Virus record (IMG/VR): IMGVR_UViG_3300020207_000020 | Coordinates: 1-64,000 of that record | DNA from: a virus | Length of the DNA: 64,000 nucleotides | Direction: 5' to 3' (one strand) | In this document: one piece after another, positions 26,338-34,635 of the stretch | Layout of the letters: each line of letters opens with the position of its first letter | Position numbering within the stretch: position 1 is the first letter of the stretch | The notes under the pieces: generated by a model | What the model was told of the DNA's origin: nothing | The model's database searches: none | The model's input: the letters and a program-made list of their open reading frames with translations, nothing else | Position numbers and translations under genes: made by a program

Positions 26338-27726
26338 ATGGCAACAACAATTCAAATCAAAAGATCGAGTGGAAGCGCTGCTCCAGGCACCAGTGATTTG
26401 GTGCAGGGAGAACTTGCTTATGCAGAAGATCAGTCTGGAGATGGTGCGGGCGCCAAACTGTACATTGAGTCTCTTGATTCTGGTTCACAACAGGTTATTC
26501 ATGCAATCGGTGGTAAGTACTATACCGATGCAGTAGATGGTGCTACTGATGCAAATACTGCAAGTAAGATTGTCAAGAGAGATGGTTCTGGTAACTTCTC
26601 TGCTGGTACTATTACTGCTGACCTAAATGGTACTGCTTCAGATGCAACAGTTTTGGAAACTGCTCGTAACATCGCTGGTCAGTCTTTCGATGGTTCTGCT
26701 GATATCACCATTGCAATTGACAACCTTAGTGACGTTTCAACATCTGGTGCGACTTCTGGTCAAGTACTGAAGTACAATGGTACAAGTTGGGCTCCTGCTG
26801 CTGATGCTGACGATTTTTCTGACAACGATACCGATGACCTAGCAGAAGGTTCTACTAACCTCTACTACACAGACGCAAGAGCACAGGCTGCAATTAGTGT
26901 TGACTCCACTCTTTCTAAGTCTGGCGGTCAAATCAGTATGCCTGCTTCTGGTGTTACTGCCTCATCTTACGGTTCTACAACTGCTGTTCCCGTAATCACG
27001 GTTGATGCACAGGGTCGTATCACTGCTGCAACTACCGCTGCGATTGCAACGTCTTTTGATGTCGCTGCTGACAGTGGTACAACTGATACGGTAAACGGTG
27101 GTGAGACTCTTACCTTTGCTGGTACTGCGAACGAAGTAACAACTGCGGTTTCTAACAACCAAGTCACGGTTGGTCTTGCAACTAACCCGACTGTTGGTGG
27201 TAACTTGACGGTTTCTGGTAACCTTACTGTAAACGGTACAACTACCACAGTAAACACCACAAACTTGGACGTTACTGACCCGCTGTTCAAGTTGGCTTCT
27301 GGCAACAATTCATCCGACTCAGTGGACGTTGGTTTCTACGGTCTGTATGACACATCTGGTTCACAAGACCTGTACGCTGGTCTGTTCCGTGATGCGTCTG
27401 ACAGTGGTAAGTGGAAACTGTTTAAGGACTCTCAGTCTGCTCCTACTACTACAGTAGACACTGGTTCAACTGGTTATGCAGTTGCAACATTGGTTGCTAA
27501 CATCGAAGGCAACTTGACCAGTGGTACTGTTTCTGGTCTGTCTGCCGCAATCGCAGTTGCCGATGGTGGTACTGGTGCTACTACACTGACCAGCAACGGT
27601 ATTCTTTTTGGTAACGGTACTGGTGCAATTCAGGCTACTGCTGCTGGAGCTGATGGTTACTACCTACGTTCTAACAATGGGACACCAGAGTGGGTAGAAC
27701 TTGCTATTGATGGCGGTTCTTACTAA
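26338..27726 (+). CDS. Tail fibre-like protein
   Basis: 462 residues. The N-terminus (TTIQIKRSSGSAAPGTSDLV, GELAYAED) is the fibre leader shared with three smaller proteins downstream. The body is Thr/Gly/Ser-rich with typical fibre phrases: VLKYNGTSWAPAAD, LYYTDARAQAAI, VGGNLTVSGNLTVNGTTTTV and GVGFYG-like VDVGFYGLYD. It ends IDGGSY. Codons are rich in C-ending forms, which suggests high expression. Adhesion to host is likely; receptor unknown. Confidence 0.75.
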   Translation: MATTIQIKRSSGSAAPGTSDLVQGELAYAEDQSGDGAGAKLYIESLDSGSQQVIHAIGGKYYTDAVDGATDANTASKIVKRDGSGNFSAGTITADLNGTASDATVLETARNIAGQSFDGSADITIAIDNLSDVSTSGATSGQVLKYNGTSWAPAADADDFSDNDTDDLAEGSTNLYYTDARAQAAISVDSTLSKSGGQISMPASGVTASSYGSTTAVPVITVDAQGRITAATTAAIATSFDVAADSGTTDTVNGGETLTFAGTANEVTTAVSNNQVTVGLATNPTVGGNLTVSGNLTVNGTTTTVNTTNLDVTDPLFKLASGNNSSDSVDVGFYGLYDTSGSQDLYAGLFRDASDSGKWKLFKDSQSAPTTTVDTGSTGYAVATLVANIEGNLTSGTVSGLSAAIAVADGGTGATTLTSNGILFGNGTGAIQATAAGADGYYLRSNNGTPEWVELAIDGGSY

Positions 27727-27736
27727 TTAAATTGAC

Positions 27737-27755
27737 GGGGGGAGTTTATCCCCCC
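27737..27755 (+). terminator. G/C-run hairpin after the fibre gene
   Basis: GGGGGGA (27737-27743) pairs with TCCCCCC (27749-27755) around a 5-base loop just after the fibre stop. No T run follows, so it may be an mRNA end stabiliser or partial terminator. Confidence 0.5.
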
Positions 27756-27777
27756 ATTAATATTATGGAGACATATA

Positions 27778-28047
27778 ATGGATGAAGAATTTTTACAAAC
27801 TTATGTGAACAAATTGGCTACTAAAGTAAATGAGTTACAACAAGAAAACATTTTGTTGAAATCTCAATTAGAGTTTGCAAATTTAAAACTAACTAGATTG
27901 GAGACGGTTGAAAATAAAGAGACAGAGGAAAAGGTTTTAGTACAACCAAAAAAGGTTGAAGAAAAAACACCGAAAGTTTCTCCTCCAAGTCAATTTAAAA
28001 AACAACCTGCTAATTTTTCTGCTGGAGAGATAAGTGGCAACGATTAA
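27778..28047 (+). CDS. Small coiled-coil protein, unknown
   Basis: 89 residues. Residues 5-45 form a clear coiled coil (YVNKLATKVNELQQENILLK). The second half is Lys/Pro/Glu-rich and probably disordered, ending in AGEISGND. It overlaps the next gene by 14 bases. The leading coiled coil beside fibre genes suggests a trimeric connector or assembly factor; no family recognised. Confidence 0.6.
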   Translation: MDEEFLQTYVNKLATKVNELQQENILLKSQLEFANLKLTRLETVENKETEEKVLVQPKKVEEKTPKVSPPSQFKKQPANFSAGEISGND

Positions 28048-28342
28048 ATTAAAAAGAAGCGAAACTGCATCTTCTTTACCAACTACCAGTGATTTGGTGG
28101 TGGGTGAGGTTGCAGTAAATACCGCTGATAAAAAGATTTTTGTTCGTGACTCTGCTGATAATATTGTTACTATTGCAAATTTTTCCATAAGTGATCCAAA
28201 TTTAGTCTTTCCAACTGGTGACTATGGTGGTTTGACCAACCCAGATTCAGATGCTTTTGGAGTAATTATTGAAAATAGTTTTGATTGCAAAACGACACCT
28301 ACTGGTACTTTAGCAACCGAAGATTTGGGCGCATTATCATAA
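28034..28342 (+). CDS. Short fibre-leader protein
   Basis: 102 residues from a GTG with a GGAGAG site just upstream. It starts ATIKLKRSETASSLPTTSDL and VGEVAVNTADKKIFVRD, the same fibre-leader layout as its neighbours, and then has about 45 residues of different sequence. It lacks the DGG(T/S)(F/Y) end. Probably a small virion protein of the fibre array; role unknown. Confidence 0.6.
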   Translation: MATIKLKRSETASSLPTTSDLVVGEVAVNTADKKIFVRDSADNIVTIANFSISDPNLVFPTGDYGGLTNPDSDAFGVIIENSFDCKTTPTGTLATEDLGALS

Positions 28343-28354
28343 GGGTAAAGAGAG

Positions 28355-28582
28355 ATGGCTGGCACGCAAGTTCAGTTTAAAAGAGGTACTACGACTCAAC
28401 ACGCCAGTTTTACTGGTGCAGAGGGCGAGATAACTATCAACACAACCAAAAAGGCTCTGGTAGTACACGATGGTACTACTCAGGGAGGAATAGAACATCT
28501 CAGAGCGGATTTAAATAATCTTAATTCTAGTGCCACTATACCTGGCGCTCAGGTAGATTCGCTAGATGGTGGAACATTTTAG
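28355..28582 (+). CDS. Short fibre-leader protein ending in DGGTF
   Basis: 75 residues: a leader (GTQVQFKRGTTTQHASFTGA, EGEITINTTKKALVVHDG) nearly identical in layout to the start of the 28610 fibre, followed directly by VDSLDGGTF. It looks like a leader domain with no fibre body. The ATG has an AAGGG/GAGAG site. It may cap or compete with the full-length fibre at the same attachment site; this is inference. Confidence 0.6.
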   Translation: MAGTQVQFKRGTTTQHASFTGAEGEITINTTKKALVVHDGTTQGGIEHLRADLNNLNSSATIPGAQVDSLDGGTF

Positions 28583-28609
28583 ATTATAAGATTATAGGAA
28601 GAAACTACT

Positions 28610-29797
28610 ATGCCAACACAGGTACAATTTAGACGGGGAACAGCAACGCAGAACGGTAGCTTCACTGGAGCAGAAGGTGAGATTTCCTATGATACTACCA
28701 ATAATACGTTGCGTGTTCATGACGGTTCAACAGCAGGCGGATTTAGACTCGCTCTTTACTCGGAACTTGCTGGAATTACAGATACAGACGATATCACTGA
28801 AGGTTCTACAAATCTTTGGTACACGGATGCTAGAGTTGGAACATTTCTCTCATCGGTAAATCAGGACATCGTTCCTGATGCAGACAACACAAGAAGTCTC
28901 GGTTCATCATCAAAACAGTGGGCAGATGTCTATGTTGGGCCGGGGTCTCTGTATGTAAACGGACAACAGGTGGTATCAGATAACTCTGGTACAATTACAA
29001 TTTCTGCTGACTCCAATCAGAATGTTAGTGTACAAACATCTGGTACGGGTGATATTGAATTTGATCCCACTGGTACGGGTGTTATTCAAGTTAAGGGTAC
29101 GTTACAGATTACGGACGGTGAGAATATCACCAACTCTGCTGGTAACGATATTACCTTTGCAAACAATATCAAAGTAAATCAGATCACAACTTATAGTAGC
29201 GATACTAATTTGGTATTGAGTGGTAACGGAACTGGTAATGTCACGGTTAATGATGACATGACTGTTACTGGTAGTTTAACTGTTTCTGGAACAACAACTA
29301 CTGTAAACTCTGAAACTGTAAACATTGCCGACAACACTCTGGTTCTTAACAGTAACTTCACCTCTGGAAGTCCAACGGAAGATGCTGGACTCAGTATTTC
29401 TCGTGGTGGGTCTACTTCTGTCACATTACTTTGGGACGAAACTAATGATAAGTGGACAATTGGTTCTGAGACATTTGTAGCAGGAACAGTTGAAGCAAAC
29501 TTAACGGGTAACGTAACTGGTGACTTGACTGGTACAGCATCAAATGCGACCACTGCTGTAACACTTACAGGTTTGACTTCAACTATAACAGAACTCAACT
29601 ATGTTGATGGTGTAACAAGCAATATTCAGACACAATTGGATGATAAGGCTGCACTGGCTTCACCTGCACTGACAGGTACTCCAACCGCTCCTACTGCTAC
29701 AACAGGCACTGACACTACACAGATTGCAACGACTGCATTCGTTCAAGCAGCTATTGCAGAACTTGAAGCGAGACTATACGCTGCTGATGCTTCCTGA
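28610..29797 (+). CDS. Tail fibre-like protein
   Basis: 395 residues. Leader PTQVQFRRGTATQNGSFTGA, then LRVHDGSTAGGFRL, then fibre-body phrases: LWYTDARV, SLGSSSKQWADVYVG, TVTGSLTVSGTTTTV and the C-terminal LNYVDGVTSNIQTQLDDKA, TTAFVQAAIAELEARL. The last is a common fibre or chaperone-adjacent end in phage side-tail fibres. This is the last fibre gene before the neck genes. Confidence 0.75.
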   Translation: MPTQVQFRRGTATQNGSFTGAEGEISYDTTNNTLRVHDGSTAGGFRLALYSELAGITDTDDITEGSTNLWYTDARVGTFLSSVNQDIVPDADNTRSLGSSSKQWADVYVGPGSLYVNGQQVVSDNSGTITISADSNQNVSVQTSGTGDIEFDPTGTGVIQVKGTLQITDGENITNSAGNDITFANNIKVNQITTYSSDTNLVLSGNGTGNVTVNDDMTVTGSLTVSGTTTTVNSETVNIADNTLVLNSNFTSGSPTEDAGLSISRGGSTSVTLLWDETNDKWTIGSETFVAGTVEANLTGNVTGDLTGTASNATTAVTLTGLTSTITELNYVDGVTSNIQTQLDDKAALASPALTGTPTAPTATTGTDTTQIATTAFVQAAIAELEARLYAADAS

Positions 29798-29809
29798 TAG
29801 GAGAGTTGA

Positions 29810-30769
29810 ATGGCTTTATCAAGTCGCCAGGAGCTCATTGATTACTGTCTGAGAAGACTTGGTTTTCCCGTCATTGAAATAAATGTCGATGAAGATCAAA
29901 TCTCAGACAGAATTGATGACGCATTACAATTTTGGCAAGAATATCATTTTGATGGTACGGAAAGAACTTACGTCAAACATAAACTGACGGGTTCTACTGT
30001 AAACCTACAGGCTTCTTTGGCTAGCAACTTTCATGTTGGTGAACTAATCACGGGGAATACTTCTGGGGCCACTGCGAATATAGTATCCTTGGACGGAAAC
30101 GACATCTCCGTAGAAGAAAGTAAGGGAACTTGGTCTGCCAGTGAAACTATCACTGGTAATACTTCTGGTTATACTGCTACTCTTTCTTCGACCCCATATA
30201 CTAAGGGGGACATTGAGAATGGATATGTCCCTATCAGCAATAACATCCTAAATATTGTAAGATTGTTTAAGTTTGGTTCCTTGGTGGGAGGAAAGTCAGA
30301 CGGACTGTTTGATGTTGACTACCAGTTTGCACTGAATGATCTATACAACTTGTTGTCTGCTGATGTCACATACTACGCAATGACAAAGAGTCACATGACA
30401 ACTCTTGAACAACTGTTCCGAAACGAAAGACAGATTAGGTGGAACAGAAAAACAAACAAGCTGCATATTGATGCAGACTTGTCAGAGACATATGACATTG
30501 GAGACTATATTGTAGCTGAAGCTTATGCAATATTAGACCCCAGTGAATACACCGAGGTTTACGATGACATGTTTCTAAAGAGATATGCAACCGCATTAAT
30601 CAAGAAACAGTGGGGTGAAAATATGAAAAAATTCCAAGGCATCCAAATGCCGGGCGGAGTTACTCTTAATGGTGAAACCATCTATCAAGAGGCAGTACAA
30701 GAGATATCTCAGATAGAAGAAGAAATGCAATTAAAGTACGAGTTGCCTCCTTCCTTCATGGTGGGGTAA
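29810..30769 (+). CDS. 13: gp13-like neck protein
   Basis: 319 residues against 309 in T4 gp13, which forms the collar joining head to tail with gp14. N-terminal SRQELIDYCLRRLGFPVIEINVDEDQ and DDALQFWQEYHFDGTE are diagnostic of this family, as is the central DVDYQFALNDLYNLLS. Residues about 65-130 hold two copies of a small insert (GELITGNTSGATA, ETITGNTSGYTA) not typical of T4 gp13. Spacing to gp14 is 3 bases. Confidence 0.9.
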   Translation: MALSSRQELIDYCLRRLGFPVIEINVDEDQISDRIDDALQFWQEYHFDGTERTYVKHKLTGSTVNLQASLASNFHVGELITGNTSGATANIVSLDGNDISVEESKGTWSASETITGNTSGYTATLSSTPYTKGDIENGYVPISNNILNIVRLFKFGSLVGGKSDGLFDVDYQFALNDLYNLLSADVTYYAMTKSHMTTLEQLFRNERQIRWNRKTNKLHIDADLSETYDIGDYIVAEAYAILDPSEYTEVYDDMFLKRYATALIKKQWGENMKKFQGIQMPGGVTLNGETIYQEAVQEISQIEEEMQLKYELPPSFMVG

Positions 30770-30772
30770 ATC

Positions 30773-31519
30773 GTGGCTACTAACTTCTATTTCCAATCTG
30801 GAAACACATCTGGTACAACAAACGAACAACGTTTGGTTGAAGACTTAGTTATTGAAAGTCTCAAAATTTACGGCCACGATGTTTACTATCTTCCCAGAAC
30901 AATTGTAAACAGAGACCTGATTCTTGATGAGGATGCATTGTCTAAGTTTACACAAGCCTATCCTCTAGAAATGTATTTAGAAAACGTAGATGGGTTTGAA
31001 GGTGAGGGAGATTTATTTACAAAATTTGGTATAGAAATTAGAGATTCTGCAACATTTGTTCTGTCAAAGAGAAGATGGGAAGAAATGGTTGTCACTACTG
31101 GTGGAGACTTTCAGTTGGACGCAAGACCAGCAGAAGGTGACTTGTTATATTTTGAAAAGACTGGTTCTATCTTTGAGATTAAATATGTAGAATTTCAAAA
31201 TCCTTTCTATCAATTAGGAAAGATTTATGTGTTCAAATTGCAATGCGAATTGTTCGAGTACTCTTCTGAAATCATCGACACTGGTATTGGCGATCTTGAT
31301 GTTGTTGCAGATGAACAGTCAATCGATATGTTGGCATTTCAGTTTCTACTTGAAGATGGTAATGCATTGGTACTTGAAGATAATGGGACTCTTATATTGG
31401 AAGAATTTGCTGCACAAAAAGCATTGGCCAATACCGACAACACAGATTTTGATACACTGCAAGACTTAGAAGATATTCTTGATTTCAGTGAAGTCAACCC
31501 ATTTGGTGAGTTAAGATAA
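30773..31519 (+). CDS. 14: gp14-like neck protein
   Basis: 248 residues from a GTG start; T4 gp14 has 256. Recognised by NEQRLVEDLVIESLKIYGHDVYYLPRT in parts, ILDEDALSKFTQAYPLEMY and the FGIEIRD, RRWEEMV segments. It closes the head and connects it to the tail terminator. The stop overlaps the gp15 ATG as TAATG, consistent with stoichiometric expression of neck proteins. Confidence 0.9.
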   Translation: MATNFYFQSGNTSGTTNEQRLVEDLVIESLKIYGHDVYYLPRTIVNRDLILDEDALSKFTQAYPLEMYLENVDGFEGEGDLFTKFGIEIRDSATFVLSKRRWEEMVVTTGGDFQLDARPAEGDLLYFEKTGSIFEIKYVEFQNPFYQLGKIYVFKLQCELFEYSSEIIDTGIGDLDVVADEQSIDMLAFQFLLEDGNALVLEDNGTLILEEFAAQKALANTDNTDFDTLQDLEDILDFSEVNPFGELR

Positions 31520-32520
31520 TGTTTCAGAATAGACAATTTTATCACAAACATACAAAGAAAGCAATCATAGCTTTCGGCACTATCTTTAATAATATTCAGA
31601 TAGAAAGAAGAAATGCCGATGGTGATGTTGCTCAGAATCTTCGTGTGCCTCTTGCTTACTCACCAAAACAAAAATTTCTGTCTCGTATTGCACAGGTTCC
31701 TGATGCAGAATCCAGAGGTGAGGTAGCAATATCTCTCCCCAGAATGGGGTTTGAGATTCTTGGATTTAATTTTGATCCCAGTAGAAAAATATCACAGGTA
31801 CAAAAAACCATTGCTGTTGGTGATGGAGATGATTCTAACACATATAGAAAGTCTTTCGTATCTACTCCATATGATATGCAAATGGGATTATATATTTTTT
31901 CTAAAAACCAAGAAGATGCACTACAGATTGTAGAACAGATTCTACCATACTTCAATCCAGATTTTAGTGTGACGGTTAATGATCTACCAGAAATGGGAAT
32001 CAAAAGAGACATAAAAATTGTACTGGACAGCGTAACTTTTGAAGATCAGTATGAAGGAGATTTTGCGGCAAGACAAAGTATTGTGTGGTCTTTGACTTTT
32101 ACGATGAAACTTAATTACTATGGGTTTATACAGAACCAAGGTTTCATCAAAAAGTCTATTGCAAGAACATACGAAAATCCAGATATGCAAGGCCCACATA
32201 TCAAGTTTGGGTTTGAGGTCACTGGTACTTTGCCAGTAGCAACTGCATCTATACAAAACGGTTCTGTTAGTCAAATTGAAATAGAATATGGTGGAGAAGG
32301 ATATACAGAAAGCGCACCTAATATAACTATAGATGGTAACGCTAGAGCACACGCAGAAATTACAAATGGAGTTGTGACAAAAATTGTCATTGACGATGCT
32401 GGTTCTGGATACATAACACCACCTGCCGTTGCCTTTGAGGAACCACCGAACTACAATCCAAACCCATACAAGGATGAACCATATAGGTTCATTGAAGAAT
32501 TTGAACAAGTATATGAATAG
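31519..32520 (+). CDS. 15: gp15-like tail terminator / sheath stabiliser
   Basis: 333 residues; T4 gp15 has 272. The N-terminal part has the family pattern: RQFYHKHTKKAIIAFGTIF, NIQIERR, RVPLAYSPKQKFLSRI, LPRMGFEILGF and VEQILPYFNPDF. The extra C-terminal 70 residues (32260-32440) are two glycine-tyrosine beta modules (GGEGYTESAPNITI, AGSGYITPPAV), then a Pro/Glu-rich end. The modules match those in gp8, gp18 and the two giant proteins. Confidence 0.88.
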   Translation: MFQNRQFYHKHTKKAIIAFGTIFNNIQIERRNADGDVAQNLRVPLAYSPKQKFLSRIAQVPDAESRGEVAISLPRMGFEILGFNFDPSRKISQVQKTIAVGDGDDSNTYRKSFVSTPYDMQMGLYIFSKNQEDALQIVEQILPYFNPDFSVTVNDLPEMGIKRDIKIVLDSVTFEDQYEGDFAARQSIVWSLTFTMKLNYYGFIQNQGFIKKSIARTYENPDMQGPHIKFGFEVTGTLPVATASIQNGSVSQIEIEYGGEGYTESAPNITIDGNARAHAEITNGVVTKIVIDDAGSGYITPPAVAFEEPPNYNPNPYKDEPYRFIEEFEQVYE

Positions 32521-32528
32521 GTGATGTG

Positions 32529-32963
32529 ATGAGCAGAAATAAAGTTTTTGACGCTCTAGATAAAACATTTCAAACGGTTTCTACGGAAACCAATCAAGTG
32601 AAACCTCCGGCCGAAACTGGTAACAACGATGTTGATACCGACTTCCAAAAGGCTAGACAAACTCTTGAGAAAGCAATGGCCTATAGCGAACAGGCTGCTG
32701 AAGGCATTTTGAATGTTGCAATGAACAGCGATAACCCTAGAGCATACGAGGTTGCTGGTCAGATTATCAAGACAATGGGTGAACAGGCAAAAGATGTCAT
32801 GGAGATTCAAGAGAAAAAGAATCGCATAGATGTCAAGTCTGGTGTTGAGAAACCCCTCATAAAAACACAAAATAATATAGTTTTTGCTGGTACTACCAGC
32901 GATATTCTTAAAGCAATTCGTGATGAAAAAAATGAGAATGTTATAGACCATGAGCCAGATTGA
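32529..32963 (+). CDS. 16: gp16-like small terminase subunit
   Basis: 144 residues from the ATG at 32529, one codon inside a GTG at 32526. It lies directly before the large terminase and overlaps it by 14 bases. The central helical segment (KARQTLEKAMAYSEQAAEGI, NPRAYEVAGQIIKTM) matches the coiled-coil oligomerisation core of T4-like small terminases, and the end (VFAGTTSDILKAI) is also typical. It recognises replicated DNA and stimulates gp17. Confidence 0.85.
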   Translation: MSRNKVFDALDKTFQTVSTETNQVKPPAETGNNDVDTDFQKARQTLEKAMAYSEQAAEGILNVAMNSDNPRAYEVAGQIIKTMGEQAKDVMEIQEKKNRIDVKSGVEKPLIKTQNNIVFAGTTSDILKAIRDEKNENVIDHEPD

Positions 32964-34578
32964 TACCTCCTATCACGGAAACCCAAATCTCAAACCAGTT
33001 GGATATCAACACGATTTCACAAAAGAACAACTGACAGAGTTTGTTAAGTGTTCCGAAGACCCCATCTATTTCATAGAAAACTATTGCAAGATTGTAACTC
33101 TTGATAGAGGTTTGCAACCTTTTAAACTATACGATTGTCAGAAAAATAAAGTTGATTTTATTATGAATAATCGTAAGACTATCTTGATGGAAGGTCGTCA
33201 GCAAGGCAAAACGATCACCGCAGCTGCTTGTATTTTGCATTACACTATCTTTCAAGACAACAAGATGGTGGCAATCATGGCAAACAAGACCGCTGCTGCG
33301 AGAGAGGTTCTGTCTCGATATCAAATCATGTATGAAAATTTGCCTATATGGATGCAACAAGGCGTAAAGACTTGGAACAAGGGTGACGTTGATCTTGAGA
33401 ATGGTTCTCGGGTATTCACCTCTGCTACAACGACATCTGGTATTCGTGGTAAGTCTGTAAACTGGTTGTACATTGATGAGGCGGCGATCATTCCAAACAA
33501 CATTGCGGATGAGTTTTTTGCTTCCGTATATCCTACTATTTCTGCTGGTGAAACTACAAAGATTCTTTTGACATCTACCCCGTTGGGTTACAATCACTTC
33601 TGGAAATTCTGGAACGAATCGGAGAAGGGAACCAATGGTTTTAAAAATATGTTCATCCACTACACCGAAATCCCAGGCAGAGATGAGAAGTGGGCAGAAG
33701 AACAGTTTAAACTTCTCGGTGAAGTAAAGTACAATCAGGAAGTTTTATGTGAGTTCTTGGGGTCAACCAACACTCTGATTAGTGGTAAAGCACTGTCTAT
33801 GATGTCTTCCAAAGAGGTCATATATAAGAAAGATGGACTAGACATTTATGAAGAACCGAAAGAAAATAAATATTATGTAATCACAACCGACACATCAAGG
33901 GGAATAGGTGGAGATTTTTCTGCTTTTGTTGTTGTTGATATTACAGAAATGCCTTTCCGTGTTGTTGGAAAGTTTAGAGACAACAAGGTGGCGCCGCTCC
34001 TGTATCCAGACTTTATTGCAAGAGTGGCAAAAGACTATAATAATGCGTATGTATTGATTGAGAATAACGATATCGGTCAACAAGTAGTTGACATATTGCA
34101 CCAAGAACTAGAATACGAAAATATTTTTAGTACGGTACAAGAAAAAAATAAACAGTATGTATCGCCTGGATTTGGAAAACAGACAACTCTCGGTGTCAGA
34201 ACATCGAAGGCTGTAAAAAGGCAGGGTTGTCTTGCTTTAAAAAGTTTAATAGAAGAAAGTAAGTTTTTAGTTTGGGATGCTGATTGCATTAATGAACTAT
34301 CAACATTCGTAGAGAAGGCTGGTTCCTTTTCTGCTGATGAAGGTTATCACGATGACTTGGCCATGTGTATGGTTTTGTTTGCGTGGCTATCAACTCAACA
34401 GTTCTTCAAAGACTTAACAGATGTAGATATACGAGAAGGATTGTATAACGCTCAAATGAGATCAATACAAACCGATCTGACTCCATTCGGGTTCATAGAA
34501 AATGGACTTGAAGTAGAGGCAGAGGTCATTGATGGTGACTACTGGATGTGGGCAGATGAGAGAAAAGATTTTTTATAA
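32950..34578 (+). CDS. 17: gp17-like large terminase
   Basis: 542 residues (T4 gp17 610). The N-terminal ATPase has a Walker A at residues 82-88 (GRQQGKT), a Walker B in LYIDEA (about residue 178) and the coupling motif LTSTP. The C-terminal nuclease has acidic residues in TTDTSRG, ENNDIG and HDDLAMC. It cuts concatemers and pumps DNA into the prohead through the portal. It shares a 14-base overlap with gp16. Confidence 0.95.
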   Translation: MSQIDTSYHGNPNLKPVGYQHDFTKEQLTEFVKCSEDPIYFIENYCKIVTLDRGLQPFKLYDCQKNKVDFIMNNRKTILMEGRQQGKTITAAACILHYTIFQDNKMVAIMANKTAAAREVLSRYQIMYENLPIWMQQGVKTWNKGDVDLENGSRVFTSATTTSGIRGKSVNWLYIDEAAIIPNNIADEFFASVYPTISAGETTKILLTSTPLGYNHFWKFWNESEKGTNGFKNMFIHYTEIPGRDEKWAEEQFKLLGEVKYNQEVLCEFLGSTNTLISGKALSMMSSKEVIYKKDGLDIYEEPKENKYYVITTDTSRGIGGDFSAFVVVDITEMPFRVVGKFRDNKVAPLLYPDFIARVAKDYNNAYVLIENNDIGQQVVDILHQELEYENIFSTVQEKNKQYVSPGFGKQTTLGVRTSKAVKRQGCLALKSLIEESKFLVWDADCINELSTFVEKAGSFSADEGYHDDLAMCMVLFAWLSTQQFFKDLTDVDIREGLYNAQMRSIQTDLTPFGFIENGLEVEAEVIDGDYWMWADERKDFL

Positions 34579-34581
34579 ATA
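34574..34581 (+). promoter_or_regulatory. Late promoter box before the tail sheath gene
   Basis: Exact TATAAATA overlapping the gp17 stop, 54 bases before gene 18. An AAGGAG site precedes the gene 18 ATG. Confidence 0.85.
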
Positions 34582-34635
34582 ATTCTCAGGAACACTATTT
34601 ATTAGTATTTAAACCAAAATACGAAGGAGAACAAC

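Noticed and set aside
31984-32568. 194-codon minus-strand frame opposite gp15
   Set aside because: Cys/Phe-rich shadow of a well-supported gene; no promoter or ribosome site and no recognisable motif.
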